Shown here piece by piece: positions 34,382 to 45,200 of a stretch of 64,000 nt of DNA. Made by a program: the position numbers and the translations under genes. Below the pieces are notes generated by a model. That model was not told the origin of the DNA and made no database searches. It saw only the letters and a list, made by a program, of their open reading frames with translations. Where the stretch lies: assembly GCF_022009635.1 (NCBI RefSeq), contig NZ_CP091716.1, positions 3,983,001 to 4,047,000 of the forward strand, given 5' to 3'. Every line of letters starts with the position of its first letter. The first letter of the stretch is position 1. The DNA is from Variovorax paradoxus (GTDB taxonomy: Bacteria; Pseudomonadota; Gammaproteobacteria; Burkholderiales; Burkholderiaceae_C).

Positions 34382-35091
34382 GCGCGTGCCTCCGCCATCG
34401 GGCCGTTGACGGCCGCGCGGCCCTGTGTCTCGCGCCATTCCGCGATGGAGCCGACGCAGTCCATGCGCGGCGGCGCGGCCCCCAGCACCAGCCACAGGAT
34501 GCGGCCGGCCACCGACAGCTCCACGCTGCGGCAATCGGGCTCCAGCCCGACCTCGAAGCTCTGCGGCGACACCAGCAGGCCCACGCCGATGGCCTTCAGG
34601 CAGGCCTCCTTGCGGGTCCAGCAGGTCAGGAAGGCGCGGTCGCGTTCATGCGCGGGCAGGGCGGCCAGCGCCTCGTTCTCGCGCCGCGTGAAATGCCGCG
34701 CGGCCAGCGCGGCGGCATCGGGCACCCGGCGCAGCAGCTCGATGTCGGCGCCCAGCGGACCGCGCCCGCCGATGGCGATCAGCGCCAGACCCTGGCTGTG
34801 GCTCATCGAGAACTGCGTGCGCGGACGGCCCGGCAGAGAAGGCTTGCCGAAGGCGCCGACCGCGAAGTCCAGCGCGTCGGCGGGCAGCCCGGTGTGCGCC
34901 GACAGCACCTGCCGCAGCGCGATGTGCGCCGCCACGAAGCGCTGCTTGTCGGCGGCGAACCGGAAGCCGTCCGCCCGCTCGCACTCCCGCTCCGACAGGA
35001 TCTGCGCGGGCAGCAGGTCGGTGAATTCGTCCAGGTCGACGTACCGGCAGACCGATGCGTCGATGGAGCGTGCGAGGGTGGCGCTTTTCAT
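34378..35091 (-). CDS. Sfp-type 4'-phosphopantetheinyl transferase
   Basis: 237 residues. GADIELL holds the Mg-binding Asp/Glu and CWTRKEACLKAIG is the W(T)xKEA..K motif of the superfamily; FSMSHSQGLALIAI precedes it. The enzyme attaches the phosphopantetheine arm to carrier-protein Ser residues; the downstream-encoded lines need four such arms (Ser764 of the PKS, Ser50 of the ACP-aminotransferase, Ser1032 and Ser1600 of the NRPS). It lies 26 nt after the NRPS gene, so it is very likely dedicated to it. Confidence 0.93.
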   Translation of the reverse strand: MKSATLARSIDASVCRYVDLDEFTDLLPAQILSERECERADGFRFAADKQRFVAAHIALRQVLSAHTGLPADALDFAVGAFGKPSLPGRPRTQFSMSHSQGLALIAIGGRGPLGADIELLRRVPDAAALAARHFTRRENEALAALPAHERDRAFLTCWTRKEACLKAIGVGLLVSPQSFEVGLEPDCRSVELSVAGRILWLVLGAAPPRMDCVGSIAEWRETQGRAAVNGPMAEARA

Positions 35092-35117
35092 GGCGTTCTT
35101 TCTTTTTTGTTCTTTCT

Positions 35118-38100
35118 TCAGCCCTTGCGCAGCCAGCCGCCGAGGGCGCGCCCCAGCAGGCCGCCGCGCGGCGGCGTGGCGGCGGCGGGCAGGCCCTGCA
35201 GTTCCGACGGGATGCTGTCCGGACCGGCCGTGTGCACCGGATGGAAGGTCGACGACGCGGCGATCTGCCCGAGGTTCTCGAACAGGTAGCGGCGCGGCTC
35301 CACGCGGTAGCCCAGCAGCAGCTCGGTCTGCTGCACTGCCCGCAGCACCAGCAGCGAATCGCCGCCCAGGTCGAAGAAGTTGTCGCTCGCGCGGATGTCG
35401 TTGACGTCGATGCCGACCACGCCGGCCCACACCTGCGCCAACTGCGCCTGCTCGGGGTTCATCAGGCCGGTCTTTGCCTTGGGCGCGCCCGGTGCCGCGC
35501 TGGCCGGCGCCTCGGCACGCGACGTGTCGGCGGCCAGCTTGCGCAGGTAGGCGGCGCTGCTGGAGCCTTCGGCGCTCGCGATGTAGGCGAGGCTGCCTTC
35601 GGGCCGGTCGGCGGCGCGCTGCAGCAGTTCGAGGTAGCGCTCGCGCAGCTGGGCGCCGGTCTCGCGCAGGTAGATGTCGGCGTTGTAGATCAGCGCGCCT
35701 TCCAGGCCGCCGGGCTTGTCCATCAGCCACACGCCGATGTCGTCGGTGGCGCCGCGCTGCATCAGGTGCATCTGCCGCGTCTGCAGGCTGCCCAGGCGGC
35801 GCGAGCGGTCGCGTGCATCCTGGAACGAGAACATCGACTGGTACGGGCCCGAGGCCTTGGCCTGTCCGCCGGAGCCGGGCTCGGCCATCAGGCGCTCGAA
35901 CGGCACCTGCTGGTAGTTCATGAGCGTGAGCAGCTCTTCCTTCACGTAGCGCATGAAACCGGGCAGCGACTGGCGCATGTCCACCTGCAGCGACACCGGC
36001 AGCACGTTGTTGAAGACGCCCATCACGTCCTCGGTTTCGGGCTGCTGGCGCCCGCGCACCGGGTTGGCGATGACGATGCTGTCGGAGCCGATGGTGCAGG
36101 CCATGGTCAGCGCGTAGAGGCCGAAGGTCAGCATGCTGAGCGTCACGTCCATGCCGCGCGCCACTTCGCGCAGCCGCTGCGTGGTCGCCAGGTCGATCTG
36201 GATCCACTGCGTGCCGCCCTGGCCGCTCTTGCCGGCGCGGCGCGGCATGTCGGTGTTGGGCAGCCGGGGCAGCGGCGCGGCGGCGAAGCGCTTGCGCCAG
36301 AAGCCGATCTGCTCGTCGAACGCCGGCTCCTGCATCCACTGCGCGAGCCATTCGGCGTAATCGCCGTGCGTGGTCGCGATGGCCGGCAGGCCGTGCGGAC
36401 GGCCGCGCTCCGCGGCGTCGTACAGCGCGGAAAGCTCGCGCTGCATCAGGTCGAAAGACCAGCCGTCCCACACCAGGTGATGCGGCACGAACACGAAGGC
36501 ATGGTCGCGCTCGTCGAGCCGGAACAGCGCCGCATGGGCCATCGGCGCGCGGTGGATGTCGATGGGCCGGTCGGCCAGCTCCTGCATCTGCTCGGCCAGT
36601 TCGGCCTCGCGCTGGTCGGCGGGCAGGTCGCGCAGGTCGATCACCGGCAGCGAGAAATCCACAGACTGCGCAATCGACTGGACAGACTGTCCGCTGACCG
36701 GATCGGTGCCCATGCTGGTGCGCAGCGCGGGCTGGCGACGGATGATCTCGCGCAGCACCGATTCGAAGCGCGCCGCGTCGAACTCGCCCAGCAGCCGCTG
36801 CGCCGACGGCGCGTTGTAGACCGAGCGGCCGGGGTGCAGCTCTTCCATGAAGCGGATGCGCTCCTGCGACGGCGTCATCGGCGCGGTCGCGCGGTCGGGG
36901 CGGTGCGCCAGCGGCACGCGCTCGCCGACACCTGCGCCCTGCAGCGCCTCGACGGCCACGGCCAGCCGCTCGGCGGTGGGCGCCTCGAACAGGGTGCGCA
37001 GCGGCAGCGTGATCTGGAACTCGCGGCTCAGCAGCGTGGCCAGCCGCGCGGCCAGCAGCGAATGGCCGCCCATGGTGAAGAAGTCGTCCTTCATGTCCAG
37101 GCCGGGCAGGCTCAGCACCTGCTCCATGGCCGCGAGCACCTTGCGTTCGCTGTCGCTGCGCGGGCCGGCGCCGCGCTGCATGTTTTCGCGCGGCACGGCC
37201 TGCGGCGCGGGCAGCGAGGCGCGGTCGAGCTTGCCGTTGGGCAGGGTCGGCAGGCTGGCGAGCGTGACCACGTGCTGCGGCAGCATGAAGGCCGGCAGGC
37301 TGGCCTGCAGGTGCCGCATCAGCGCGTCGAGGTCGAAGGCGGCGCCGGCCGCGTTGGGTGCCAGCGCGAGGTAGGCCACCAGCCGCACGTCGCCGGGGTT
37401 GTCCTCGCGCGCCACGACCACGCTGCGCGAGACGCCGGCAACCTCGTTGCAGCGGGCCTCGATCTCGCCGGGCTCGATGCGGTAGCCGCGCACCTTCACC
37501 TGGAAGTCGAGTCGGCCCATGTGCTCCAGCAGGCCGTCGTTGCGCCAGCGGCCGCGGTCGCCGGTGCGGTACAGGGCCGTGGCGTGGCCGAGGATGCGCG
37601 CGGTGACGAAGCGCTCGGCCGTGAGCTCCGGCCGTTCGTGGTAGCCCAGCGTCACGCCGTCGCCGCCGATGCAGATTTCGCCCGGCACGCCGAGCGGGCA
37701 GGGCCGCAGCTCGGCATCGAGGATCCACACCTGCGTGTTGTCGATCGGATGGCCGATCGACACGCCGCGCGAGGCCACCACGTCGCGCTGCATGTTCCAC
37801 ACGGTCGACCACACCGTGGTCTCGGTCGGGCCGTAGACGTTCCACAGCTGCTCGCAGCGTTCGAGCAGTTCCAGCGCCAGCCGCGGACGCACCGGCTCGC
37901 CGCCGATCCAGCCCCGGAAGCCCGAGGCGCCGGGCCACTGGGCGTCGAGCAGCAGTTGCCACATGCCGGGCGTGGCCTGCAGGATGGTGACGTCTTCTTC
38001 CTCGAGCAGGGCGCGCAGGCGGTTGCCGTCCATGGCGGTCTCGCGCTGCACCATCACGATCTCGGCGCCGGCCGCGAGCGGCAGCAGCAGCTCGGCCACG

Positions 38101-40154
38101 GCGATGTCGAAAGACAGCGTGGTGACGGCCGCGATGCGGTCCATCGCGCCGATGCCGGGCTCCACGCGCATCGACTGCAGCAGGTTGGCCACGGCGCGGT
38201 GCGGCACGCACACGCCCTTGGGCTTGCCGGTGGAGCCTGAGGTGTAGATCACATAGGCCGGGTCTTCGGCACCGGCGTCCTGCTCGCCGGGCTCGAGCGC
38301 GTCAGCGGGGGCCTGGTGCCAGGCGGTGTCGCGGTCGATCTCGAAAATGCGCAGGCCTGCGTCGGCGCGCCACTGGCGCGGGGCGGCCGCGATGTCGGAG
38401 GTGGTGAGCAGCAGGCCGAGCCGTGCGTCTTCGGCGTAGTGGTCGAGCCGCGCCTGCGGAAAAGCCGGGTCGAGCGGCACGTAGGCGGCGCCCGACTTCA
38501 GCACCGCCAGCAGCGCCACCAGCATGTCGGTGCCGCGCTCCAGGCACAGGCCCACGCGCTGGCCCCGGCCGATGCCGCGCTCGCGCAGCGCATGCGCCAG
38601 ACGGTTCGATTGCGCATCGAGTGCGGCGTAGCTGCTGCGGCGCGCGCCGTCGCGCAGCGCCGGGCGGTCGGGCTGCAGCAGGGCGCGGGCGACGAAGCCG
38701 GCATGCGCCAGGGGTTCGCCCAGCAGCTCGGTGGGCGCGGGCTGCAGCGCGGCCAGCACCAGCGAGGCCTCGGTCGACAGCACCTCGAGCCGGCCGATGG
38801 CCTCGGACGGGTCGCGCGTGGCCGAGCGCAGCACGCACTCGAACATGTCGAGCCAGCGCTGCACGCTGAGCTCGTCGAACAGGCCCGTGTTGTACTGGGC
38901 CTCGATCACCAGCCCGCCTTCGAGCGGCCGCAGGTTCAGGAACAACTCGAAGTTCTCGTACTGGCGCGGCACGGTGTCCTGCTTGACGGACAGGCCCACG
39001 AAGCTGTCGGTGCCGCTGGCCACGTCGGGGTCGACGTTGAACATCACGCTCACCAGAGGCAGCCGGCTGGCGTCGCGCTGCAGCGAGAGCTGGCCGAGCA
39101 GCGCGCCATAGGTCAGCGACTGGTGCTCGAAGGCGTCGAGCACCGCGGTGCCGCATTCGCTCATGAGTTCGTCGAAGCGCAGATGCGCATGCGCATTCAC
39201 GCGCAGCGGCAGCAGGTTCACGCAATGGCCCACCAGGCCGGGCATGTCGCGCGCCAGCTGGCCCGAGGCCGGAATGCCGACCACGATGTCGTCCTGCCCC
39301 GTGAGGCGATGCAGCGTGGCGACGAAGGCGCCGAGCAGGCCCGCGAACAGGCTGGTGCCGGCCTTGGTGCTGACAGAGCGCATGGCGGTGACCAGGCGAC
39401 GGTCGAGCGTGCGTTCGGTGCGCAGCGACGTGAAGGTGCGCACGGCCGGGCGCGGATGGTCCAGCGGCAGTTCGAGCACGGGCGGCGTGCCGCCCGAGAA
39501 GCGCTCGAGCCAGTAGTCCACGTGCTGCTGCATGTCGGGGTGCGCCGCCTCGGCGGCTTCCTCGGCCGCGAAGTCGGCGAAGGACGGCGCGGCCTTCAGC
39601 CGCAGGCCCTGGCCGATCTGCTCGGCATACAGGTGGCCCAGTTGCTCGGTGATGACCGCCCACGACCAGCCGTCGCACACCACGTGGTGCGCCGACATGA
39701 CCAGTTCATGCTCGTCCTCGCCCAGCCGGTAGAGCACGGCGCGGAACAGCGGCCCGTGCTCCAGCGAATAGGGCGTGCACACCGCCGCGTTGCGCGCCGA
39801 CTCGAGCACCTGCTCGCGCGACGATGCATCGAGCGCGGCAAGGTCCATCATGCCCATCGGCTCGGCCGGCGCCTGGCCGACGAGCATGCAGCCGCCGTCC
39901 GGCGCGATGGTGGCGCGCAGCGACTGATGGCGCTCGACCAGCTCGGCCATGGCAAGGCCCAGGGCGCGCGCATTCAGCGGGCCGTGCAGGCGCAGCAGCA
40001 CCGATTCGTTGTAGGCCAGCGAAGCCTCCGGGCTCAGCATGGCGCCGAGCCAGACTTCGCGCTGCGATTCGGTGGTCGGGATGACGCACTCGATGATCCC
40101 GCCGGCGGCGGGGCCCGTTCCGTTGCCGGTGGCGGGGCGCAAGACGGCGTTCAT
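35118..40154 (-). CDS. nonribosomal peptide synthetase, C-A-PCP-C-PCP
   Basis: 1678 residues. C1 about 20-450 with an intact HHVVCDG (156-162). A domain about 485-980: YVIYTSGSTGKPKG, NVYGPTETT, YRTGDRGRW, NGKLDR. My by-eye specificity residues are D-I-A-Q-W-G-V-V-W, loosely like the glycine code but not a match. PCP1 has Ser1032 (GGHSLL). C2 about 1090-1510 has HHLVWDG (1225-1231). PCP2 has Ser1600 (GGDSLL). There is no second A domain and no thioesterase or reductase; the protein ends in a short basic tail GGWLRKG. The ATG overlaps the aminotransferase stop (ATGA). C1 should accept the beta-amino acyl chain from the upstream protein; how the final PCP is loaded or unloaded is open. Confidence 0.93.
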   Translation of the reverse strand: MNAVLRPATGNGTGPAAGGIIECVIPTTESQREVWLGAMLSPEASLAYNESVLLRLHGPLNARALGLAMAELVERHQSLRATIAPDGGCMLVGQAPAEPMGMMDLAALDASSREQVLESARNAAVCTPYSLEHGPLFRAVLYRLGEDEHELVMSAHHVVCDGWSWAVITEQLGHLYAEQIGQGLRLKAAPSFADFAAEEAAEAAHPDMQQHVDYWLERFSGGTPPVLELPLDHPRPAVRTFTSLRTERTLDRRLVTAMRSVSTKAGTSLFAGLLGAFVATLHRLTGQDDIVVGIPASGQLARDMPGLVGHCVNLLPLRVNAHAHLRFDELMSECGTAVLDAFEHQSLTYGALLGQLSLQRDASRLPLVSVMFNVDPDVASGTDSFVGLSVKQDTVPRQYENFELFLNLRPLEGGLVIEAQYNTGLFDELSVQRWLDMFECVLRSATRDPSEAIGRLEVLSTEASLVLAALQPAPTELLGEPLAHAGFVARALLQPDRPALRDGARRSSYAALDAQSNRLAHALRERGIGRGQRVGLCLERGTDMLVALLAVLKSGAAYVPLDPAFPQARLDHYAEDARLGLLLTTSDIAAAPRQWRADAGLRIFEIDRDTAWHQAPADALEPGEQDAGAEDPAYVIYTSGSTGKPKGVCVPHRAVANLLQSMRVEPGIGAMDRIAAVTTLSFDIAVAELLLPLAAGAEIVMVQRETAMDGNRLRALLEEEDVTILQATPGMWQLLLDAQWPGASGFRGWIGGEPVRPRLALELLERCEQLWNVYGPTETTVWSTVWNMQRDVVASRGVSIGHPIDNTQVWILDAELRPCPLGVPGEICIGGDGVTLGYHERPELTAERFVTARILGHATALYRTGDRGRWRNDGLLEHMGRLDFQVKVRGYRIEPGEIEARCNEVAGVSRSVVVAREDNPGDVRLVAYLALAPNAAGAAFDLDALMRHLQASLPAFMLPQHVVTLASLPTLPNGKLDRASLPAPQAVPRENMQRGAGPRSDSERKVLAAMEQVLSLPGLDMKDDFFTMGGHSLLAARLATLLSREFQITLPLRTLFEAPTAERLAVAVEALQGAGVGERVPLAHRPDRATAPMTPSQERIRFMEELHPGRSVYNAPSAQRLLGEFDAARFESVLREIIRRQPALRTSMGTDPVSGQSVQSIAQSVDFSLPVIDLRDLPADQREAELAEQMQELADRPIDIHRAPMAHAALFRLDERDHAFVFVPHHLVWDGWSFDLMQRELSALYDAAERGRPHGLPAIATTHGDYAEWLAQWMQEPAFDEQIGFWRKRFAAAPLPRLPNTDMPRRAGKSGQGGTQWIQIDLATTQRLREVARGMDVTLSMLTFGLYALTMACTIGSDSIVIANPVRGRQQPETEDVMGVFNNVLPVSLQVDMRQSLPGFMRYVKEELLTLMNYQQVPFERLMAEPGSGGQAKASGPYQSMFSFQDARDRSRRLGSLQTRQMHLMQRGATDDIGVWLMDKPGGLEGALIYNADIYLRETGAQLRERYLELLQRAADRPEGSLAYIASAEGSSSAAYLRKLAADTSRAEAPASAAPGAPKAKTGLMNPEQAQLAQVWAGVVGIDVNDIRASDNFFDLGGDSLLVLRAVQQTELLLGYRVEPRRYLFENLGQIAASSTFHPVHTAGPDSIPSELQGLPAAATPPRGGLLGRALGGWLRKG

Positions 40155-42283
40155 GCTGCGGCCTTTCCATTGACGAGGTGGCCGGAGGCCTGGGCCGACG
40201 ACTGGGCTTCAGGCACGTACCAGAAGGGTTGGCCGTCGACGTCGCGCGCCAGCACCGAGCCTTCTTCCGTCGGCCTGCGCGTGTCGAAGCTGGTCACGAC
40301 CGCCGCGCGGCGCGGCAGGAAGCCGGACTCCTGCATCTCGGCCACCGATTCCTTGAAGGCGCGCTGGATGAAGGCGATGTCCTCTGCGCTGTGCGCGCTG
40401 GTGAGGAAGCACGGGAAGTTGTCCAGGATGTGCACGCCGCGGCTGCGCATCATGGCGAACAGCAGGTCCTGCAGTGGATGGTCTTCGAGCCAGCTTACGC
40501 GCCACAGCGAGCCGAAGTGGCGAATCTCGATGGGCGCGCCCACCTCCTTGCACCAGGCCGACAGTTCCGAAGCCATGGCACCGGTGCTGCTGGTGAGGCC
40601 GGCCTGCAGCGCGGGGCCGGCCTGCTTCAGGTGCGTGAGCGAGGCCTTGGCCGCGGCCAGCGCCAGCGGGTGGCGAACGAAGGTGCCGGCGAAGTAGGTC
40701 ACGCCCACGCCGGGAATGGAGTCGTCGCCGTACTGCCACGGGCCGCCGTCGAGCGCGTCCATGAACTCGCGCTTGCCCGCGATCACGCCCACCGGGAAGC
40801 CGCCGCCGATCACCTTGCCGTAGGTGGCGAGGTCGGCGCGCACGCCGAACAGCTCCTGCGCGCCGCCCAGCGCGGTGCGAAAGCCGGTGATGACCTCGTC
40901 GAAGATCAGCGCGCAGCCGCTCCTGGCGGTGATCTCGCGCACTTCGTGCAGGAACTCGCGCGGCTGGAAGTCGGGCCGGCGGCTTTGCACCGGCTCGGCC
41001 AGCACGGCGGCCAGGTCGTCGGCGTTCTCGCGGATGAAGGCCAGCGCCTCGGGCGTGCCGTAGTCGAGCACGCGGATGTCGCCGAACATGCCGCTCATCA
41101 CGCCCGGCGCGGCCGACAGACCCTTGCCGCCCTTGCCGGCGCGCACCAGCACTTCGTCGAAGGTGCCGTGGTAGGAGCCGGTGAACACCACCACCGTGCT
41201 GCGGCCGGTGACGGTGCGCGCGATGCGCAGCGCGGCCATCACGGCCTCGGAGCCGGTGTTGCACAGGCCGGCGCGATCGCAGCCGGTGAGCTCGCAGATG
41301 AGCGCGGTGACTTCGGCTGCCAGCGGATGCTGCGGGCCGATCTCGTAGCCGTCGTCCAGCTGCTTGCGCACGGCTTCCTGCACGAAGTCGGGCTGCCAGC
41401 CGAACATGTTCATGCCGAAGCCGTTGAGCGCGTCGACGTATTCGTTGCCGTCCAGGTCCCACATCTTCGAGCCCTTGGAGCGCTCGATGACGATCTGGTA
41501 GGTGATCTCTTTCGTGACCGGGCGGAAGCCGTTGACCACGCGCGGGTCGGCCATGTGCGGGCGGTTGGCCTCGGTGAACTGCTTGCTCTTGAGCGTGCGC
41601 TCGATGTAGCGGCGCATGAAGGCGGCGAGCCGCGCCTTCTGGCGCCCGCTGGGCTCTGCGGTGCGCTGGGTGTGGATGCGGGCGATGGCGCCGAAGGCCT
41701 TGGTGACGTCGTAGCGCAGCGGCTCCTTCGACGGAACGGGCTCTTCGGCGGCGGGTGTCGCGACCGGCGCTGCGACGGCCGGCGCCGGCATTGCCTGCAG
41801 CATCACCGGGGCGGCCGGCGCCGCGCCCGACAGCAGGGCCAACTGCTGGCGCATCAATTCCATTTGCTGCGCAATCAGCTGGGAGATGGGGCTGGACGCC
41901 ACATTGCCTTGCATCGGGGCATGCACCAGCGGCGCGGGCATCACGGGCTGGAGCACCGCGGGCGCTTCGGCCGCTGGTGCCGCTGCCGCCACCGGCGCGG
42001 CTTCAGGCGGCAGGCTCTCGCGCAGGAACGCGGAGAGCGCGTCGAAGCAGCGGTAGTTTTCCATCAGCTGCCGGAAGCTCAGGTTGACCTTGAAGTGCTT
42101 CTTGATCTGCGTGGCCGCCTGGGTCAGCGTGAGCGAGTCCAGGCCTAGCTCGCCGAAGGGCGCGTGGCCCTCCGCTTGCGCCATGTCGATGCCGGAGATG
42201 TCCTCGAACAAGGCGCGCAGGCGCGCATCGACAGGCGGGGAGGACGCGGAGGGAGGAAGAGGCGAAGTCGCTGCAGCTGTCAC
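40151..42283 (-). CDS. ACP-aminotransferase fusion (polyketide beta-aminating protein)
   Basis: 710 residues starting at GTG, whose last bases overlap the PKS stop (GTGA). An acyl carrier domain spans about 18-92 with Ser50 in ELGLDSLTL. A ~100-residue Ala/Pro/Gln linker follows. From about 245 is a class III, glutamate-1-semialdehyde-type aminotransferase with the PLP lysine K490 in LATYGKVIGGGFPVG and the upstream LIFDEVITGFR. In mycosubtilin/iturin-type lines the same ACP-AMT arrangement turns a beta-keto thioester into a beta-amino thioester. Since the upstream protein has KS-AT but no KR, the beta-keto group is available for this. Substrate length is inferred. Confidence 0.92.
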   Translation of the reverse strand: MTAAATSPLPPSASSPPVDARLRALFEDISGIDMAQAEGHAPFGELGLDSLTLTQAATQIKKHFKVNLSFRQLMENYRCFDALSAFLRESLPPEAAPVAAAAPAAEAPAVLQPVMPAPLVHAPMQGNVASSPISQLIAQQMELMRQQLALLSGAAPAAPVMLQAMPAPAVAAPVATPAAEEPVPSKEPLRYDVTKAFGAIARIHTQRTAEPSGRQKARLAAFMRRYIERTLKSKQFTEANRPHMADPRVVNGFRPVTKEITYQIVIERSKGSKMWDLDGNEYVDALNGFGMNMFGWQPDFVQEAVRKQLDDGYEIGPQHPLAAEVTALICELTGCDRAGLCNTGSEAVMAALRIARTVTGRSTVVVFTGSYHGTFDEVLVRAGKGGKGLSAAPGVMSGMFGDIRVLDYGTPEALAFIRENADDLAAVLAEPVQSRRPDFQPREFLHEVREITARSGCALIFDEVITGFRTALGGAQELFGVRADLATYGKVIGGGFPVGVIAGKREFMDALDGGPWQYGDDSIPGVGVTYFAGTFVRHPLALAAAKASLTHLKQAGPALQAGLTSSTGAMASELSAWCKEVGAPIEIRHFGSLWRVSWLEDHPLQDLLFAMMRSRGVHILDNFPCFLTSAHSAEDIAFIQRAFKESVAEMQESGFLPRRAAVVTSFDTRRPTEEGSVLARDVDGQPFWYVPEAQSSAQASGHLVNGKAAA

Positions 42284-45200
42284 GATCGGCTCCAAAGGGG
42301 TGGGGGTGGCGGAAGGGGCGGGCGAGGCGGAAAGGGGGCGACCGGGGTCTCGGGGATCGCGGCGATTGCAGGCATGGCGGCGATGTCGACCCAGAAGCGC
42401 TTGCGTTCGAACGGGCTGGTCGGCAGGCACACGCGCTGCGCGCCAACGCGGCTGGACAGGCGCGACAGCTCGACGTCGGCTCCGCAGGTCCAGAGCCGGC
42501 CGACGGCCAGGCGCAGCGTGCGGTCTTCGTCGGCGAGCTCGCCGTGCAGCAGCGGCACTGCGGTGCTCGCGCCGTGCTGGCGCACCAGCGTGGACAGGGT
42601 GTTGCGCGGCCCGGCTTCGATGAAGAGCGGCTGCGCGGCGTGCGCCATCGCGGCGCGCACGGCTGGCGAGAAGCGCACCGCGCCGCGCAGGTGCCGCGCC
42701 CAGTAGGCGGGGCTGGTGGCTTCTTCCGCCTCCAGCAACATGCCGGTGAGCGTCGAGAAAATCGGTGTCTGCGGCGCATGCAGCGCGACCTGGCTCACCA
42801 GCGCCTCGAAGGGCGCGACGGCGCCGTCCATCATGGCGGAGTGGAAGGCGTGCGATGTCTGCAGCGTGCGGCATGCGATGCCCTCTGCTTCCAGCGCGGC
42901 CTGCAATGCGGCAATGGCCTCGAAGGGGCCGGCGGCGACGCAGGCTGTGGGGCCGTTCTCGGCGGCGAGCGAGAGCGACGGGCCCAGCTTTTCCATCAGC
43001 TCGGCCGCGCCTATGCGCACCGACAGCATCGCGCCCGCCGGCAGCGCCTGCATGAGCGCGCCGCGCCGTGCGACGAGTCGCGCCGCGTCTTCGAGCCGCA
43101 TCACGCCCGCAAGCACCGCGGCGACGAATTCGCCCACGCTGTGGCCCATCAGCGCATGAGGCCGCACGCCGGTGGCCAGCAGCCGCCGCGCCAGCGCGTA
43201 CTCGATGGTGAAGAGCGCGGGCTGGGTGACGGCCGTGGGCGACAGGGCCTTCGGGTCGTCCGAGAACATGCGCTCGCGCAGGTCGAAATCGGTGGTGCCG
43301 ACGACGGCGTCGATGCAATCGTCGAAGGCGGCGGCGAACACCGGGTCGGCCGCATGCAGCAGCCTTCCCATGCCGGCGTACTGCGCGCCTTGGCCGGGGA
43401 ACATCAACACCGGCTGCGGCGCGCGCGAGGCGAGGCGCCCGCTGGCGCGCCAGGGTGAATCAGCGGTGCGCAGCGCGGCGACGGCCTGCGCCGTGTCGGC
43501 TGCCACGATCACGCGACGGAAGGCGTGGGCCTTGCGGCCGACCGCCAGCGTGTGGGCCACGTCGGCCAGCGGCTGGTCCGCATGCGCCTGCAGGTGCGCC
43601 GCGAGCTGTTCGGTGGCAATGTCCAGCGCGGCCTCCGAGCGGGCCGACAGCGGCAGCATCTGTTCGCCGGTGGCCAGCGGCGATGCCGGCCGCTCGGGCG
43701 CTTCCTCGACGATGACGTGCGCATTGGTGCCGCCCACGCCGAAGGAGCTGACGCCCGCGCGGCGCGGCAGGTCGCCGCGCGGCCACGGCTGCAGGCTGGC
43801 GCTCACGCGGAACGGCGTGCGCGCGAAATCGATGGCCGGGTTGGGCGCCTCGAAGTGCACGGTCGGCGGGATCTGCGCGTGGTGCAGCGCCAGCGCGGTC
43901 TTGATGAGCCCCGCCGCGCCGGCGGCCGTGACCATGTGGCCCACGTTGCTCTTGAGCGAGCCCAGCGTGCAGTAGTCGAGCGCGTCGGTGTGCTCGGCGT
44001 AGGCCACGGCCAGTGCCTCGACTTCGATCGGATCGCCCATCGGCGTGGCGGTGCCGTGCGCCTCGACATAGGAAATGCTGCGCGCGTCGACCTCGGCCGC
44101 AGCCAGCGCGGCGCGGATGACGGCCGCCTGCCCGTCGACGCTGGGCGCGGTGAAGCTGGCCTTGGCGCCGCCGTCGTTGTTGACGCAGGCGCTGCGCAGC
44201 ACGGCGTAGATGGTGTCGCCGTCGGCCTGCGCGTCGGCCAGCCGCTTGAGCAGCACCACGGCCGCACCGTCGCTGAAGACCGTGCCCTGGGCCTTCGCGT
44301 CGAAGCTGCGCGTGTGGCCGTCGGGCGAGAGCATCGAGCCCTCGTTGTAGAGATAGCCGCTGCGCGGCGGGCAGGTGACCGACGCGCCGCCCGCCAGCGC
44401 CATGTAGCACTGGCCGGTGCGCAGCGCATGGAAGGCATGGGCCACCGCCACCAGCGAGGTCGAGCAGGCGGTGTGCACGCTGACGGCCGGGCCGGTGAGG
44501 TTGAGCCGGTTCGCCACCCGCGTGGTGATGTAGTCCTTCTCGTTGGCCAGCATCACCTGGAACTCGCCGACCGGCTCCACCAGGTCGGGCCGGGTGCTCA
44601 CATGGCGCTGGAAGTAGGTGGCGTTGTACATGCCGGCATACACGCCCACCGGGCCGGGCGCGGCGTCGGGCACGTAGCCGGCGCGCTCCAGGCATTCCCA
44701 GCAGATCTCGAGGAACACGCGCTGCTGCGGGTCCATGAGCTGCGCTTCCTTGGGGCCGATGCCGAAGAAGGCGGCGTCGAAGTTCTCGATGCCGTCGATC
44801 ACGCCGCGTGCGCGCACGTAGGCGGGGTCGCGGCGCAGCGCCTCGCTCACGCCGGCGTCGAGCGTGGCGTCGTCGAAGAAACTGACGGTGTCGCGGCCGG
44901 CGACGAGGTTGTCCCAGAACTGCTCGACATCGGCGGCACCGGGGAAGCGGCCGGCGGTGGCGATGAGGGCGACCGCTTCGGAAGCCGGCGCTGCAGGGCG
45001 CGGCGCGGACGGCGCTGGTTGCACAGGCGCTTCGACCGGCGGACGCATCCGCGCGGCCATCGCCTTCGGCGTCGGGTCGCGGAAGAACAGGTTGGTCGAC
45101 AGCGGCAGCGCGGTGTCGCGCTTGAGCTCGGCCAGCACCTGCAGCACCAGCAGCGAATCGCCGCCGAGGTCGAAGAAGTTGTCGTTACGCCCGACCTTGT

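Noticed and set aside
35118..35300. A thioesterase domain at the end of the NRPS.
   Set aside because: After PCP2 only about 45 residues remain, with no GxSxG motif.
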